DNA of 64,000 bases from Streptomyces caatingaensis (GTDB lineage Bacteria > Actinomycetota > Actinomycetes > Streptomycetales > Streptomycetaceae), in the NCBI RefSeq assembly GCF_001187435.1, contig NZ_LFXA01000013.1:1-64000 (forward strand). The letters are read 5' to 3'. Every line of letters starts with the position of its first letter. Position 1 is the stretch's first letter. The notes below the pieces were generated by a model that was given only the letters and a program-made list of their open reading frames with translations, was not told the origin of the DNA and did no database searches. Of this stretch, positions 8,877-17,672 are shown piece by piece. The translations under genes were made by a program, and so were the position numbers.

Positions 8877-9288
8877 GTGTCCTCCTGGGCGGTGTTCCGA
8901 TGGAAGCACTGGCACCAGGGTGCGGTGGCGGGGGCCGGTTCGCCAGGGGGCGTTGTTCTGTGCGGTCGCCTTGGGGACGGTGAAGTGGGGGCCGTGGGGG
9001 GTTGGTTGGGGCCTTGGAGGCGTGTTGTCGGCACGAGTGGCGTTGGTGGGAGGGGTATGCGGCGGGGGGGGGCGCCTTCCCCGTCGTCGTTCATCGACGG
9101 GGACGTCCCCGTCCGTCCCGGCCGGAGAGATCAGGAACGGCATCGCGTGCGTTTGCGGGCTCCTGGCGGGCGGCTCAGCCTGGTGGTGGGGACCGCATGC
9201 GTGTGAGGGGTCCGGTTATGGCCCTGCCGGGGAAAGTCTGCTGGTCACGGACCTGTCGCGGGGTGAGATGGACGTGAGGAGGCGGTTC
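8877..9288. other. 412-bp divergent intergenic region
   Basis: Separates the hypothetical gene (start 8876, minus) from the amidohydrolase (start 9289, plus), so it must hold two promoters; I could not place convincing -35/-10 boxes. It is unusually G-rich on the plus strand, with repeated runs of 4-8 G between about 8980 and 9072, and it contains a perfect 18-bp palindrome at 9096-9113. Confidence 0.6.
9096..9113. promoter_or_regulatory. Perfect 18-bp palindrome upstream of amidohydrolase gene
   Basis: GACGGGGAC is followed directly by its reverse complement GTCCCCGTC, with no spacer. It lies about 175 bp before the amidohydrolase start. It could be an operator or a short hairpin in a leader; no regulator gene is adjacent. 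Confidence 0.35.
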
Positions 9289-10248
9289 ATGCGCATCGAC
9301 GTCCATGCCCATGTGTGGACCGACGAATACCTCGACCTGCTGGAGGGGTTCGGGAAGACCGACACGGCCTTCCAGCGCGGTGTGGGGGCGGGGCTGGACG
9401 AGCGGGAGATCGAGGCGCGGTTCGCGTTGCTGGACTCGGCGGGGGTCACCCGTCAGGTGCTCTCCGCGGCCCCCCAGTCGCCCCACTTCGCGGATCCGCG
9501 GCACGCGGCGCGGGCGGCGCGTTCCGTGAACGACCTGTACGCCGAGACGGTGGCTCACTGGCCGGAGAGGTTCATGGCCCTCGCCTCCCTGCCCCTCCCC
9601 CACACCGACCTCGCGCTGGAGGAACTGGCCCGGTGTCTGGACGAACTCGGCCTGCACGGGGCGTGTGTGACCACGTCCGTCCTGGGCCGGTCCCTCGCCG
9701 ATCCCGTCTTCGCGCCCGTCCTCGCCGAGCTCGACCGCCGCGGCGCCGTCCTGTTCGTCCATCCCGCCGGGTGCGGCGGGGGCAGCCCGCTGGTGACGGA
9801 TTTCCGCCTGACCTGGTCGGTGGGTGCGCCCCTCGAGGACACCATCGCCGTCGCCCATCTCGTGCGGGCGGGGATTCCGGGGCGGTTCCCGCGCGTCAAG
9901 TTCGTCGCCTCCCACCTGGGCGGGGCGTTGCCGATGCTGTTGCAGCGCATGGACGACCAGTACGCCTGGGAATGGGACGTTCCGGAGCTTGCGGAGAAGC
10001 CGAGCGCCACCGCGCGGCGCCTGTGGTACGACAGCGTCGGCCACGGCCACGCGCCCGCCCTGTGGGCGGCCGTCGAATCCCTCGGCGCCGACCGGATCGT
10101 GCTGGGCACGGACTTTCCCTACGAGGACGGCGACCTCTTCCGCACGGCTGTCGCCTACATCGCGGAGTCGGGGCTTCCGCCGGGACAGGCGGAGAAGATC
10201 CTGGACGGGAACGCGCGGGGGCTGTTCGGGTTGGGGTCTGCTGGGTGA
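9289..10248 (+). CDS. Amidohydrolase family protein (ACMSD-like)
   Basis: A 319-residue TIM-barrel metal-dependent enzyme of the amidohydrolase_2 group, which includes ACMSD and other non-oxidative decarboxylases of aromatic or unsaturated acids. It begins MRIDVHAHVWTDEY with the metal-binding HxH motif. Further ligands are likely in FVHPAGC and KFVASHLGGALPML, and the terminal Asp in IVLGTDFPYEDGD. It looks complete and active. ATG at 9289 with GAGGAGG upstream. Decarboxylase and hydrolase activities cannot be told apart here. The next gene is a convergent MarR regulator. Confidence 0.82.
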   Translation: MRIDVHAHVWTDEYLDLLEGFGKTDTAFQRGVGAGLDEREIEARFALLDSAGVTRQVLSAAPQSPHFADPRHAARAARSVNDLYAETVAHWPERFMALASLPLPHTDLALEELARCLDELGLHGACVTTSVLGRSLADPVFAPVLAELDRRGAVLFVHPAGCGGGSPLVTDFRLTWSVGAPLEDTIAVAHLVRAGIPGRFPRVKFVASHLGGALPMLLQRMDDQYAWEWDVPELAEKPSATARRLWYDSVGHGHAPALWAAVESLGADRIVLGTDFPYEDGDLFRTAVAYIAESGLPPGQAEKILDGNARGLFGLGSAG

Positions 10249-10316
10249 GAGGGGCGTTGGTTCGCTGTTCCCTGGCTCCCTCGCCGTGACGCCCGTTGTG
10301 CCGGAAGGGTCGGGAG

Positions 10317-10805
10317 TCAGGGTGTGTCGGGCGTGGCGAGGCCGGTGTCCATGGTCGTGCGCAGCTCGGTGAGCACGGTCTCGAACTGCCGGAGCAATGC
10401 GGGCGGATACTGGGACAGGATCCGTTCCTGGTGGGCGTTGATGGGGTCGAAGAAGGCGTCCGCGAGTTCCTTGGCGCGGGTGCTGCAGCGCAGCGTGACG
10501 ATCCGTCGGTCTGTGTGCTCGCGGGTGCGGGTGATGTAGCCGGCCTGTTCCAGGCGGTTCAGCAGTGCCGTCATCGCGCCGGACGAGAGGGGGATGCGCC
10601 GGCCGAGCAGGGCGGGTGAGATCGGAGTGCCCGCCTCCTCGGCGGTGGCGATCTCGAGGAGTGCGAAGGCGTCGGTGGAGTGCACGCCGAGCCGGTCCGC
10701 GAAACGCCGGCCGAGTTCCGTGAACGTCGCGCCGTAGGCCCTGAGTCCTTCCACGAGGCGTTCCCGCTGGGCCGCGACACCGTCGGGCGTCACCGGCTCG
10801 TCCAT
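10317..10805 (-). CDS. MarR-family regulator of the adjacent efflux pump
   Basis: A 162-residue winged-helix repressor. The recognition segment is ALLGRRIPLSSGAMTALLNR, followed by the wing ITRTREHTDRRIVTLR with the conserved DRR. ATG at 10805 is preceded by AGGAGG. It is divergent from the DHA2 MFS gene at 10925, with 119 bp between starts. That arrangement is typical of a local drug-efflux repressor relieved by the pump substrate. Confidence 0.83.
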   Translation of the reverse strand: MDEPVTPDGVAAQRERLVEGLRAYGATFTELGRRFADRLGVHSTDAFALLEIATAEEAGTPISPALLGRRIPLSSGAMTALLNRLEQAGYITRTREHTDRRIVTLRCSTRAKELADAFFDPINAHQERILSQYPPALLRQFETVLTELRTTMDTGLATPDTP

Positions 10806-10862
10806 CGTCCCTGGCCTCCTTTTCACCACGCCGCCGCCATCCCTCGCGTCGGCCGTACGCCT

Positions 10863-10918
10863 TTGACAACCTACCGCCCCCAATCTACCTTCATCGCAAA
10901 GTTACTTCATGATGGAGG
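10863..10918 (+). promoter_or_regulatory. Candidate promoter, operator and RBS of the DHA2 efflux gene
   Basis: TTGACA at 10863-10868 is followed after 17 bp by TACCTT at 10886-10891, a reasonable SigA-type promoter. An imperfect dyad (TACTTC...GAGGTA, 10903-10920) overlaps the leader, and GGAGG at 10914-10918 is the ribosome site. Repression by the divergent MarR protein at the dyad is an inference. Confidence 0.5.
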
Positions 10919-10924
10919 TACTTG

Positions 10925-12553
10925 GTGAACGCGAAGGTCCCCCTCCCCTCCACCGCCCGGCGCCTGCCGGGCCTTGTCGTGATAGCCCTGGGTGTCTCGC
11001 TGGTCGTGGTGGACGCCACGGTCGCGAACGTGATCGTCGCCCCCGTCGTCGAAGACCTCGGCATCAGTTCCACGCAGGTGCAGTGGGTCCAGGAGTCGTA
11101 CGCGATCGTCTTCGCGGCGCTGCTCCTGCTGGCCGGCCGTCTCACCGATGCCGTCGGGGCGAGGAGGGTCTTCCTCGCCGGCGTCGCCCTGTTCGGCGTC
11201 ACCAGCGTGTCGGCCGGGGTCGCGCCGGACGGCACGTCGCTGATCCTGGCCCGCGCACTGCAGGGTGCGGGGGCGGCGATGATCCTGCCGGCTTCCCTGG
11301 CCCTGCTCAACGCCGGGTCCACCGGCCGGGAACGCGGCCGGGCGTTCGCCGTGTGGGGCTCCACCATCGGGGCGGCGTCGGCTCTCGGCCCCCTGCTGGG
11401 CGGCTGGCTCGCCGAACACGCCTCCTGGCGCTGGGTGTTCGCGGTCAACGTCCCTGCGACCGCCCTGCTCTGCGTCGGTGCGCTGGTCTGCCTCAGGCCG
11501 TCGTCCGCGAAGGGCGGGCGCTTCGACGCGGCGGGCAGCGTCCTTTCCGTCGCCGGTCTCGGTCTGCTCGCTTTCGGTCTGGTCGATGGGCGGGTGTACG
11601 GCTGGGTGTTGAGCGTTCGTCCGCTGCATGTCGCCGGGTTCGTCTGGGACGGAGGGCCGTCGCCCGTCCTCGTCGCGCTCGTCCTGGCGGCCGCGGCACT
11701 GCCGGCGTTCGTCCGCCGCCAGGTGACGCTTGTCCGGCGTGGTGATGCGGAGCGGGCGCTGATGGACGTCCGCCTGTTCTCAAGGGCTTCCTTCCGCGGC
11801 GGCAATATCGTGACGGCGGTGATCGGGATGGGCGAGTTCGGTGTCATCGCGGTGCTGCCCATGTGGCTCCAATTCGCCCTCGGATACAGCGCTTTGGAGG
11901 CGGGACTGGCTCTCGTTCCGCTGGCCGCGGGAAGCTTCGTCGCCAGCGGCGCGAGCTTCGGGGCTGCGGCCGTCACACCGCTGCGGCAGGTTCGCGCCGG
12001 ACTCGTCCTGGAGGCGGCCGGGCTCGCCGCACTGGGTGGCGTCGCGTCCCCGGACAGCCCGTGGTGGGCCGTCGCCCCGGTGCTCTTCCTCTACGGCACC
12101 GGTGTGGGTTTCGCCACCGCCCAGGTGACCAATGTCGCCCTCGCCGATGTGCCCGGGGCGGACGCCGGGCAGGGGTCGGGTGTCCAGAGCGCCTTCCGTC
12201 AGCTGGGCTCGGCGCTCGGTATCGCCCTGCTGACCACGGTCTTCTTCAGTGTGCTCCGCGCCGGTCTGCACGATCGCCTCCTCGGCACCGGGTTGCCCGC
12301 CGGGGAGGTCCACGTCCTCACCCGTGCCATCACCGACAGCGCGGGAGCCGCCATCGAGCCGCTGGCCGCCCAGTCCTCCTCCGCGGCCGCCGCCGACGCC
12401 GCGAAGGCGGCGATGACGCAGGCCATGACCTACAGCGCCTTTGCGGCGTCGGCCTTCGTCCTGCTGGGGCTGGCGGCGACGGCGTTCGTGCCGGCACGGG
12501 CGGGATCCGCGTCCGAACCCTCGGGGACGGAACGGCGCGCTCTGCGGTCGTGA
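10925..12553 (+). CDS. DHA2-family MFS efflux transporter
   Basis: A 542-residue, roughly 14-helix drug:H+ antiporter-2 carrier of the EmrB/QacA group. Signatures are VVVDATVANVIVAP in TM1, GRLTDAVGARRVFLAG in the TM2-3 loop, and motif C-like AWGSTIGAASALGPLLGGWL in TM5 (reading VWGSTIGA). A long hydrophilic loop lies in the middle. The GTG at 10925 is six bases after GGAGG, and is preferred over the TTG at 10922. It is regulated with the divergent MarR gene, implying inducible export of a toxic compound. Confidence 0.85.
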   Translation: MNAKVPLPSTARRLPGLVVIALGVSLVVVDATVANVIVAPVVEDLGISSTQVQWVQESYAIVFAALLLLAGRLTDAVGARRVFLAGVALFGVTSVSAGVAPDGTSLILARALQGAGAAMILPASLALLNAGSTGRERGRAFAVWGSTIGAASALGPLLGGWLAEHASWRWVFAVNVPATALLCVGALVCLRPSSAKGGRFDAAGSVLSVAGLGLLAFGLVDGRVYGWVLSVRPLHVAGFVWDGGPSPVLVALVLAAAALPAFVRRQVTLVRRGDAERALMDVRLFSRASFRGGNIVTAVIGMGEFGVIAVLPMWLQFALGYSALEAGLALVPLAAGSFVASGASFGAAAVTPLRQVRAGLVLEAAGLAALGGVASPDSPWWAVAPVLFLYGTGVGFATAQVTNVALADVPGADAGQGSGVQSAFRQLGSALGIALLTTVFFSVLRAGLHDRLLGTGLPAGEVHVLTRAITDSAGAAIEPLAAQSSSAAAADAAKAAMTQAMTYSAFAASAFVLLGLAATAFVPARAGSASEPSGTERRALRS

Positions 12554-12576
12554 GGCAGCGGCCTGCCCGTCGGGGC

Positions 12577-12601
12577 GGACGCCGGCGCGGCTTCGGCGTC
12601 C
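12577..12601. terminator. Hairpin after the DHA2 gene
   Basis: Perfect 8-bp arms GGACGCCG / CGGCGTCC around a 9-base loop, 24 bp after the MFS stop codon and just beyond the stop of the converging TPR remnant. Confidence 0.45.
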
Positions 12602-12620
12602 GGGGGCTCATGCGGGTGGG

Positions 12621-13031
12621 TTATTGGACCGAGCTGTCGCGCAGGGCCTCGGCGTAGCGGGCGAGGGAGCGGTTGTAGCGAGGGAGGTGGTGCGAAAGAG
12701 CGTTCAACGCGAGGGCCGTGGCTTCTCGTTCGCGGCCGGTGTCGGCGAGGGCCAGGGCCAGGAAGGCGTCGACGGCGTCGGCGAGGTCGGCGGTGGCTTC
12801 GTCCAGTGAGGAGGGGTCCAGTGCGCGTTCGGCCGTCAAGAGGGCGATGCTCTCGTCGGGTCGGCCGAGGTTGCGGAGGGTGCTGGCGCGTTGGATGACG
12901 GCGCGGCGGCGTCGGTGGCCGGTCAGGCCTGCAGCGAGGGCCTGGCGGTAGAGCGGGGCCGCTGCGCCGGGTTGGCCGGTGCTGTCGTGGGCGGAGGCGA
13001 TACGGATCCCTCTCCGGCCCCACTGTCGCAT
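12621..13031 (-). pseudogene. 5'-truncated TPR protein
   Basis: The reading frame yields 136 residues. From about residue 12 it reads ASAHDSTGQPGAAAPLYRQA, GHRRRRAVIQRASTLRNLGR and a DTGREREATALALNALSHHL end, the signature of a common actinobacterial TPR protein of roughly 160-170 residues. The first 11 residues (MRQWGRRGIRI) do not fit the family, and the usual leading helix before ASAHDSTG is missing. The upstream neighbour begins only 26 bp away on the other strand and is itself broken. I infer a deletion at this junction; a functional short variant starting at the ATG at 13031 is possible. Confidence 0.55.
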
Positions 13032-13057
13032 CGGCGTCCCGATCCTTCGGAGTTCCC

Positions 13058-14033
13058 ATGAGCAACCGGTACGTCCGCGCCGCCGTCCTGCACGGCACGG
13101 GTCAGGCACCACGCTACGAGCCGTTTCCGGGCGCCGGTCGCCGATGCCGATCACGTCGTCGTCAGGGTCGCGGCGGCAGCCTTGAAGCCGTCCGATCGCC
13201 TCATGGCCGACGGGCTGCACTACGCGCCTGCCGTTCTGCCGCATGTGGCGGGGCTGGACGGGGTGGGGCGGCTCGAGGACGGGACACGCGTGGCGTTCTT
13301 CGCTCCCCGGGCGCCGTACGGAGGGATGGCCGAGGAGGTGCTGGTCCGCCGCGGGATGTGGATCCCGGTCCCCGGCGGGGCGGACGATGTGACGGCCGCG
13401 GCGCTGCTCAACCCTGGGGTGACCGCCTGGAAGGCGGTGGCGTGGGAGGGGCGGCTCACAGCCGGGCAGTCGGTGTTGGTGCTCGGCGCGACCGGGGCCT
13501 CGGGACGCGTCGCGGCCCTGCTGGCCGCGCGGCGTGGCGCACGGGTCGTCGCCGCCGGGCGCAACCGGCCAGTCCTGGAGCGGCTGGTGGAGGCGAGTGG
13601 TGTGCATGCCACGATCTGGCTTGGGCTGCCCCCTGACGAACTCGCCGACGTCATCGGCTCCTTGGGCCCTTTCGACCTGATCGTCGACTATCTCTGGGGA
13701 CCGCCGGCCGAGGCGGTGTTCGCCGCCCTGGCCCGTGATGACCGGCCTTCCGGCCGACCGCCGGGGCTCGTCCGCCACCTCCTGGTCGGCATGACCGCCG
13801 GCGAGGTGGCCCGCGTACCCGCCGCGGCCCTGCGGAAGGCCCCGGTCCAGGTGGTCGGCAGCGGGACCGGCGGGCGGGCACCGCTCGCCGACGTGGCCGC
13901 CGCCTTCGGGGAGTTGCTGGATGACGCGGCGCGGGGTGAGCTGATGCTGGACGTCGATGCGGTGCCGCTCGCCGATGTGGAGAAGGTGTGGGGACGGGGC
14001 GATGATGCGCGGCGTGTGGTGTTTGTTCCGTGA
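13058..14033 (+). pseudogene. Frameshifted zinc-less alcohol dehydrogenase / quinone reductase
   Basis: An MDR-superfamily oxidoreductase split over two frames. The N-terminal part (start ATG 13058) reads MSNRYVRAAVLHGTGQAPRY then EPFPG. The rest continues in another frame from about 13130 as APVADADHVVVRVAAAALKP, through GVTAWKAVAWEGRLTAG and the nucleotide-binding VLVLGATGASGRVAALLAAR, to the end at 14033. The join lies near 13122-13135 and needs a small insertion or deletion. The second part has only a TTG (13182) as possible start and would lack the first beta strands. Either a genuine pseudogene or a sequencing error. It lies beside another damaged gene. Confidence 0.7.
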
Positions 14034-14173
14034 GCGGGAGGCTCCATGACCGGGTGCTCGGCCGGGGTGGGCGACTACGCGGCCGGCCCTGCTCGCGGGG
14101 ACGGGCACGGCGCCCTCCTCGCCTGTCGGCCACAACTCGTCGCGGCAGGCGGTTGACAGCCGCGCGAGGCGGG

Positions 14174-14863
14174 TCAGGTGCCGGGCGTGCGGCGGTCCCC
14201 TCCTCGGCCCGCGTCCGCCTCCGAGAGCCGGGCGGCGATCTCGTCGGCGCTCAGGACGAGCGCGAAACCCTTGCGGAGTACGGCGAGTTCGGGTTCCTGG
14301 CGGGACTCGTCGTCGGTGGCCGTGGTGTCGGAGCCGAACACGACGTGGTACCCGCGCTCGTACGCCTGCCGGGCCGTGGTGCCGCAGCAGTAGTTGGTGA
14401 GGGTGCCCGTGATGACGACCGTGTCGCGGCCGAGGTTGCGCAGGACGGTGTCCAGCGGGGTGTCGTAGAACGCCCCGTAGGACGGTTTGCGGATCAGCAC
14501 CTCGTCGCTGCGGAAGCCCGACTCGCCCCAGACCTCGGCCGGTCCTGGTCTGCGCCATTCCGTATCGGCGTGCGGCATGTGGCGCAGGGCGTGGGGGCGG
14601 TCGAGCCCCAGGTGGGTGTCGTCGAAGACCGTCCAGATCACGGGGACGTCCAGGGCGCGGCAGTGCTCGACGAGCCGTCGCAGCCTGGGGACCATCCTGG
14701 TCGCGGCGGGAACCCAGTACGGACTCCAGCCGGGGCGGACGAACTCGTCCTGCATGTCGATGACGAGGAGCGCCGAGCGGTCGGGATGTACCGGGAACGA
14801 CGCGTGTCCCCGCGCGTAGGCCGCCCGTGCGCGCCGTGTCACCCATTCCTCCGTGTAAGCCAC
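14174..14863 (-). CDS. Isochorismatase-family cysteine hydrolase
   Basis: A 229-residue hydrolase of the isochorismatase/nicotinamidase superfamily. The catalytic set is visible: Asp in LLVIDMQDEF, Lys in IRKPSYGAFYDT and the nucleophilic Cys in GTLTNYCCGTTAR, with the cis-peptide-like TGTLTN segment before it. Substrates in this family include isochorismate, nicotinamide, ureidoacrylate and N-carbamoyl compounds; none can be chosen here. I start at the GTG at 14863 because GGAGG sits with ideal spacing upstream; the GTG at 14896 would lack a ribosome site. Confidence 0.8.
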   Translation of the reverse strand: MAYTEEWVTRRARAAYARGHASFPVHPDRSALLVIDMQDEFVRPGWSPYWVPAATRMVPRLRRLVEHCRALDVPVIWTVFDDTHLGLDRPHALRHMPHADTEWRRPGPAEVWGESGFRSDEVLIRKPSYGAFYDTPLDTVLRNLGRDTVVITGTLTNYCCGTTARQAYERGYHVVFGSDTTATDDESRQEPELAVLRKGFALVLSADEIAARLSEADAGRGGDRRTPGT

Positions 14864-15092
14864 GCGATCCTCCAACGTCGGTTCGGTGAACGCCACTTCG
14901 AAGGGCGGAGGGTAACAAAGGGGAAGGCGACAGCACCTGGTGTTTTTCCGGGAGGGGCCGGTCAGGGATTCCGGGTGCCGCGCCTTCCATGGGCCTCATG
15001 CCCGTCTGCTCGCGACGCCTGAGGAGGTCGTCGAGACCTTCGGCCGGAGGCCCTTGGCTGTGACGGGTCGACCGGCCGTCACCGCGTCCGGG

Positions 15093-16154
15093 TCACGGCA
15101 CGCGCAGGCGCGGGATCGCCGGCTCGGTGGTGTGCTGGAGGGCGACCGTCCGTGCGGGGACGGGGATGCGGATGCCTTCGGCGGCGTAGCGCCGGTGGAG
15201 GCGCTTGATGAATTCGTGTTTGATGCGGTACTTGTCGCTGAATTCGCCGACGCCGAGGATGACGGTGAAGCCGATGCGGTGGTCGCCGAACGTGTGGAAG
15301 CGGACGGCGGGTTCGTGCTCGGGGTCGGCGCCGCTGACCTGTTGCATGACCTCGTCGGCGACGTCGGTGGTGACGCGTTCGACGTGTTCCAGGTCGCTGT
15401 CGTAGGCCACGCCGACCTGGACGGTGACGGACAGCTTCTGCTCGGGCCGGTTGAAGTTGGTCATGTTGGTGCCGGCGAGCTTGGCGTTGGGGATGATGAC
15501 CAGGTTGTTGGAGAGCTGCTCGACGACGGTGTTGCGCCAGTTGATGTCGACGACGTAGCCCTCCTCGCCGCTGCTGAGGCGTATGTAGTCGCCGGGCTGG
15601 ACGGTCTTCGAGACGAGGATGTGCACGCCGGCGAAGAGGTTGGCGAGGGTGTCCTTGAGGGCGAGGGCGATGGCGAGGCCGCCCACGCCGAGGGCGGTGA
15701 GCAGCGGGGCGATGGAGATGCCGCAGCTCTCGAGGATGACGAGGAAGCCGATCGCCAGCACCGTGACGCGGGTGATGTTGACGAAGATGGTGGCGGATCC
15801 GGCCACGCCGGAGCGGGACTGGGCGACGCTGCGCACCAGGCCGCTGATGACGCGTGCGGCGGCGAAGGAGGCGGTCGCCATGACGCCGGCGGTCAGGATC
15901 TGGTTGACGGTGTGCCCGACGGTGCGGGTGAGCGGGAGGGCCGCGGCGGCGGCCGCGAGGCCGGCGGCGACCGCGGCCCAGGGGGCGACGGTGCGCAGGA
16001 CGTCGACGATGATGTCGTCCCCGGTCCACTTGGTCCTGCGGGCCCGCTCGCCGAGCCAGCGGAGGACCACCCGCAGCACGAGGGCCGCGGCCAGGCCGGC
16101 GGCCACCGCGATGCCGGCGGTGATGATGTCGTGCAGCGTCAGATCCCGGCTCAT
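15093..16154 (-). CDS. Small-conductance mechanosensitive channel (MscS family)
   Basis: A 353-residue membrane protein. It has about five hydrophobic segments, then the pore-lining helix GVGGLAIALALKDTLANLFA with its Ala/Gly packing residues, followed by GVHILVSKTVQPGDYIRL and the beta domain with VVDINWRNTVVEQLSNN and IIPNAKLAGTNMTNF. It releases solutes during hypo-osmotic shock. ATG at 16154 is supported by AGGGAGG; in-frame sequence further upstream is not credible. Two extra N-terminal helices relative to E. coli MscS are common in actinobacteria. Confidence 0.9.
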   Translation of the reverse strand: MSRDLTLHDIITAGIAVAAGLAAALVLRVVLRWLGERARRTKWTGDDIIVDVLRTVAPWAAVAAGLAAAAAALPLTRTVGHTVNQILTAGVMATASFAAARVISGLVRSVAQSRSGVAGSATIFVNITRVTVLAIGFLVILESCGISIAPLLTALGVGGLAIALALKDTLANLFAGVHILVSKTVQPGDYIRLSSGEEGYVVDINWRNTVVEQLSNNLVIIPNAKLAGTNMTNFNRPEQKLSVTVQVGVAYDSDLEHVERVTTDVADEVMQQVSGADPEHEPAVRFHTFGDHRIGFTVILGVGEFSDKYRIKHEFIKRLHRRYAAEGIRIPVPARTVALQHTTEPAIPRLRVP

Positions 16155-16472
16155 CGGTGTCCTCCCTCCGTTCCGGGGAACGGGGCGGCGGCGCGGTGGG
16201 CCGCCGGAAGCCCGGAGCATTGATTCGTCACGTGTACCTGCCTGCTTGTCCCGTGGGATCACGATCGCGCCGGGCGGTGGGTGTGCCCGGCGCGGGATGT
16301 CATCCTGCACCACCCCGGGGGCGCCTTCGCACCGGTGGGTGCCGCTGTGCGCTGGGGATGTGGCGGCTTGTCAGTTTTGTGCGCTTCCGTCGGCGAAGGC
16401 TGAGGGTCCGTTACCGGCCATCGGCCCGGCGGGCCGCCCGTCGTGGCAGGTGGGCGGCCTAGGCTGCGGGTC
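16155..16472. other. 318-bp divergent intergenic region
   Basis: Lies between the MscS start (16154, minus) and the secreted hydrolase start (16473, plus). I see no gene, strong hairpin or clear promoter boxes in it. Confidence 0.6.
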
Positions 16473-17672
16473 ATGACGAGACTCATGCGTACAGCTGCCG
16501 CGGCCGCGCTCGCTCTCTGTGCCGCGTTCACCGCTCCCAGCACGGCACTGGCCTCCTCCTCCGCCTCGGGTGCGCACGCCGTGGACGCGTCCGCGGCCCG
16601 GGCCGCCACCGCGGCGGCCGAGCACGCGGAACTGCCGCACTCCACCGGCCCGTACGGTGTCGGCCGCAGCACGCTCCAGCTGACCGACCACAGCCGCAAG
16701 GACCCGTGGGTGCCGGAGGCCGGGGACCGCCGGCTGATGGTCGACGTCTTCTACCCGGCGCTGCGCGGTACGGGCACCCCGGCCCCGTACGCCTCGGCCG
16801 AGGAGATACGCCAACTGCTCGCGGCGCGGGGGCTGGAGGGCGTCCCGCCCGAGGCCGTGAGCCGGACGCGGATCGACAGCCGCACCGGCGCCCTGCCCGC
16901 CGGCGGCCGGCATCCGCTGGTGGTCCTCTCGCCGGGCTTCAGCGTCGCCCGGTACACGCTCACCGCCCTCGCCGAGGAGCTGAGCAGCCGGGGGTACGTC
17001 GTCGCGTCCGTGGACCACGCCTACGAGGCCGTGGGCGCGGCCTTCGGCGACCGCGTCCTGCCGTGCGCGGCCTGCGAGAAGGCGCGGACGCCCGAGGACT
17101 TCCACCGCCTGGTCACGGGGCGCGCCGCGGACGTGTCCTTCGTCCTGGACCGGCTGACCGGTCCGCGGGCGGCGTGGCCGTACGCGCGGATGATCGACGA
17201 GAAGCGGATCGGCATGGCCGGGCACTCCATCGGCGGGGCGAGCGCGGCGGCCGCGATGGCGGCGGACGGCCGGATCCGGGCGGGTGTCAACATGGACGGC
17301 GCCTTCCAGGGGGCCGTTCCGGCGGAGGGTCTGGGCGGACGGGCCTTCATGATGCTCGGCACGGACGACGAGACGCACCGGCCGGGCGGCAGGGACACGT
17401 CCTGGGACGAGGCGTGGGCGCGGCTGGGCGGCTGGAAGCGGTGGCTGACGGTGGAGCGGGCGGACCACTTCACGTTCACCGACGCGCCCGTGCTCACCGA
17501 GCAGGTCTTCCCGCCGAGCGTCCCCCGGCCGGCGCTGTCGGGCGAGCGTTCGGTGGCCATCACCCGGGCGTACACGGCCGCGTTCTTCGACCGGAATCTG
17601 CGGCACCTGCCGCAGCCGCTGCTGGAGGGCCCGTCGCCGGCCCACCCGGAGGTGCGTTTCAACAACCCGTGA
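16473..17672 (+). CDS. Secreted alpha/beta hydrolase (PAF-acetylhydrolase/chlorophyllase-like)
   Basis: A 399-residue exported serine hydrolase. Residues 1-26 form a Sec signal peptide (RLMRTAAAAALALCAAFTAP then an Ala-rich cleavage region). The fold elements are LMVDVFYPA, PLVVLSPGFSVARYTLTALA, the nucleophile elbow GMAGHSIGGASA and a C-terminal DHFTF carrying the catalytic His. This layout matches the platelet-activating-factor acetylhydrolase-like/dienelactone-type hydrolases of Streptomyces, which act on esters outside the cell. ATG at 16473. The read-through form of the damaged acetyltransferase gene would overlap its 3' end by 14 bp. Confidence 0.85.
   Translation: MTRLMRTAAAAALALCAAFTAPSTALASSSASGAHAVDASAARAATAAAEHAELPHSTGPYGVGRSTLQLTDHSRKDPWVPEAGDRRLMVDVFYPALRGTGTPAPYASAEEIRQLLAARGLEGVPPEAVSRTRIDSRTGALPAGGRHPLVVLSPGFSVARYTLTALAEELSSRGYVVASVDHAYEAVGAAFGDRVLPCAACEKARTPEDFHRLVTGRAADVSFVLDRLTGPRAAWPYARMIDEKRIGMAGHSIGGASAAAAMAADGRIRAGVNMDGAFQGAVPAEGLGGRAFMMLGTDDETHRPGGRDTSWDEAWARLGGWKRWLTVERADHFTFTDAPVLTEQVFPPSVPRPALSGERSVAITRAYTAAFFDRNLRHLPQPLLEGPSPAHPEVRFNNP

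Noticed and set aside
12621..14999. A 792-codon minus-strand gene ending in the TPR segment
   Set aside because: Everything before the TPR part is antisense to the broken oxidoreductase and out of phase with the isochorismatase gene; only the last 136 codons are protein-like.
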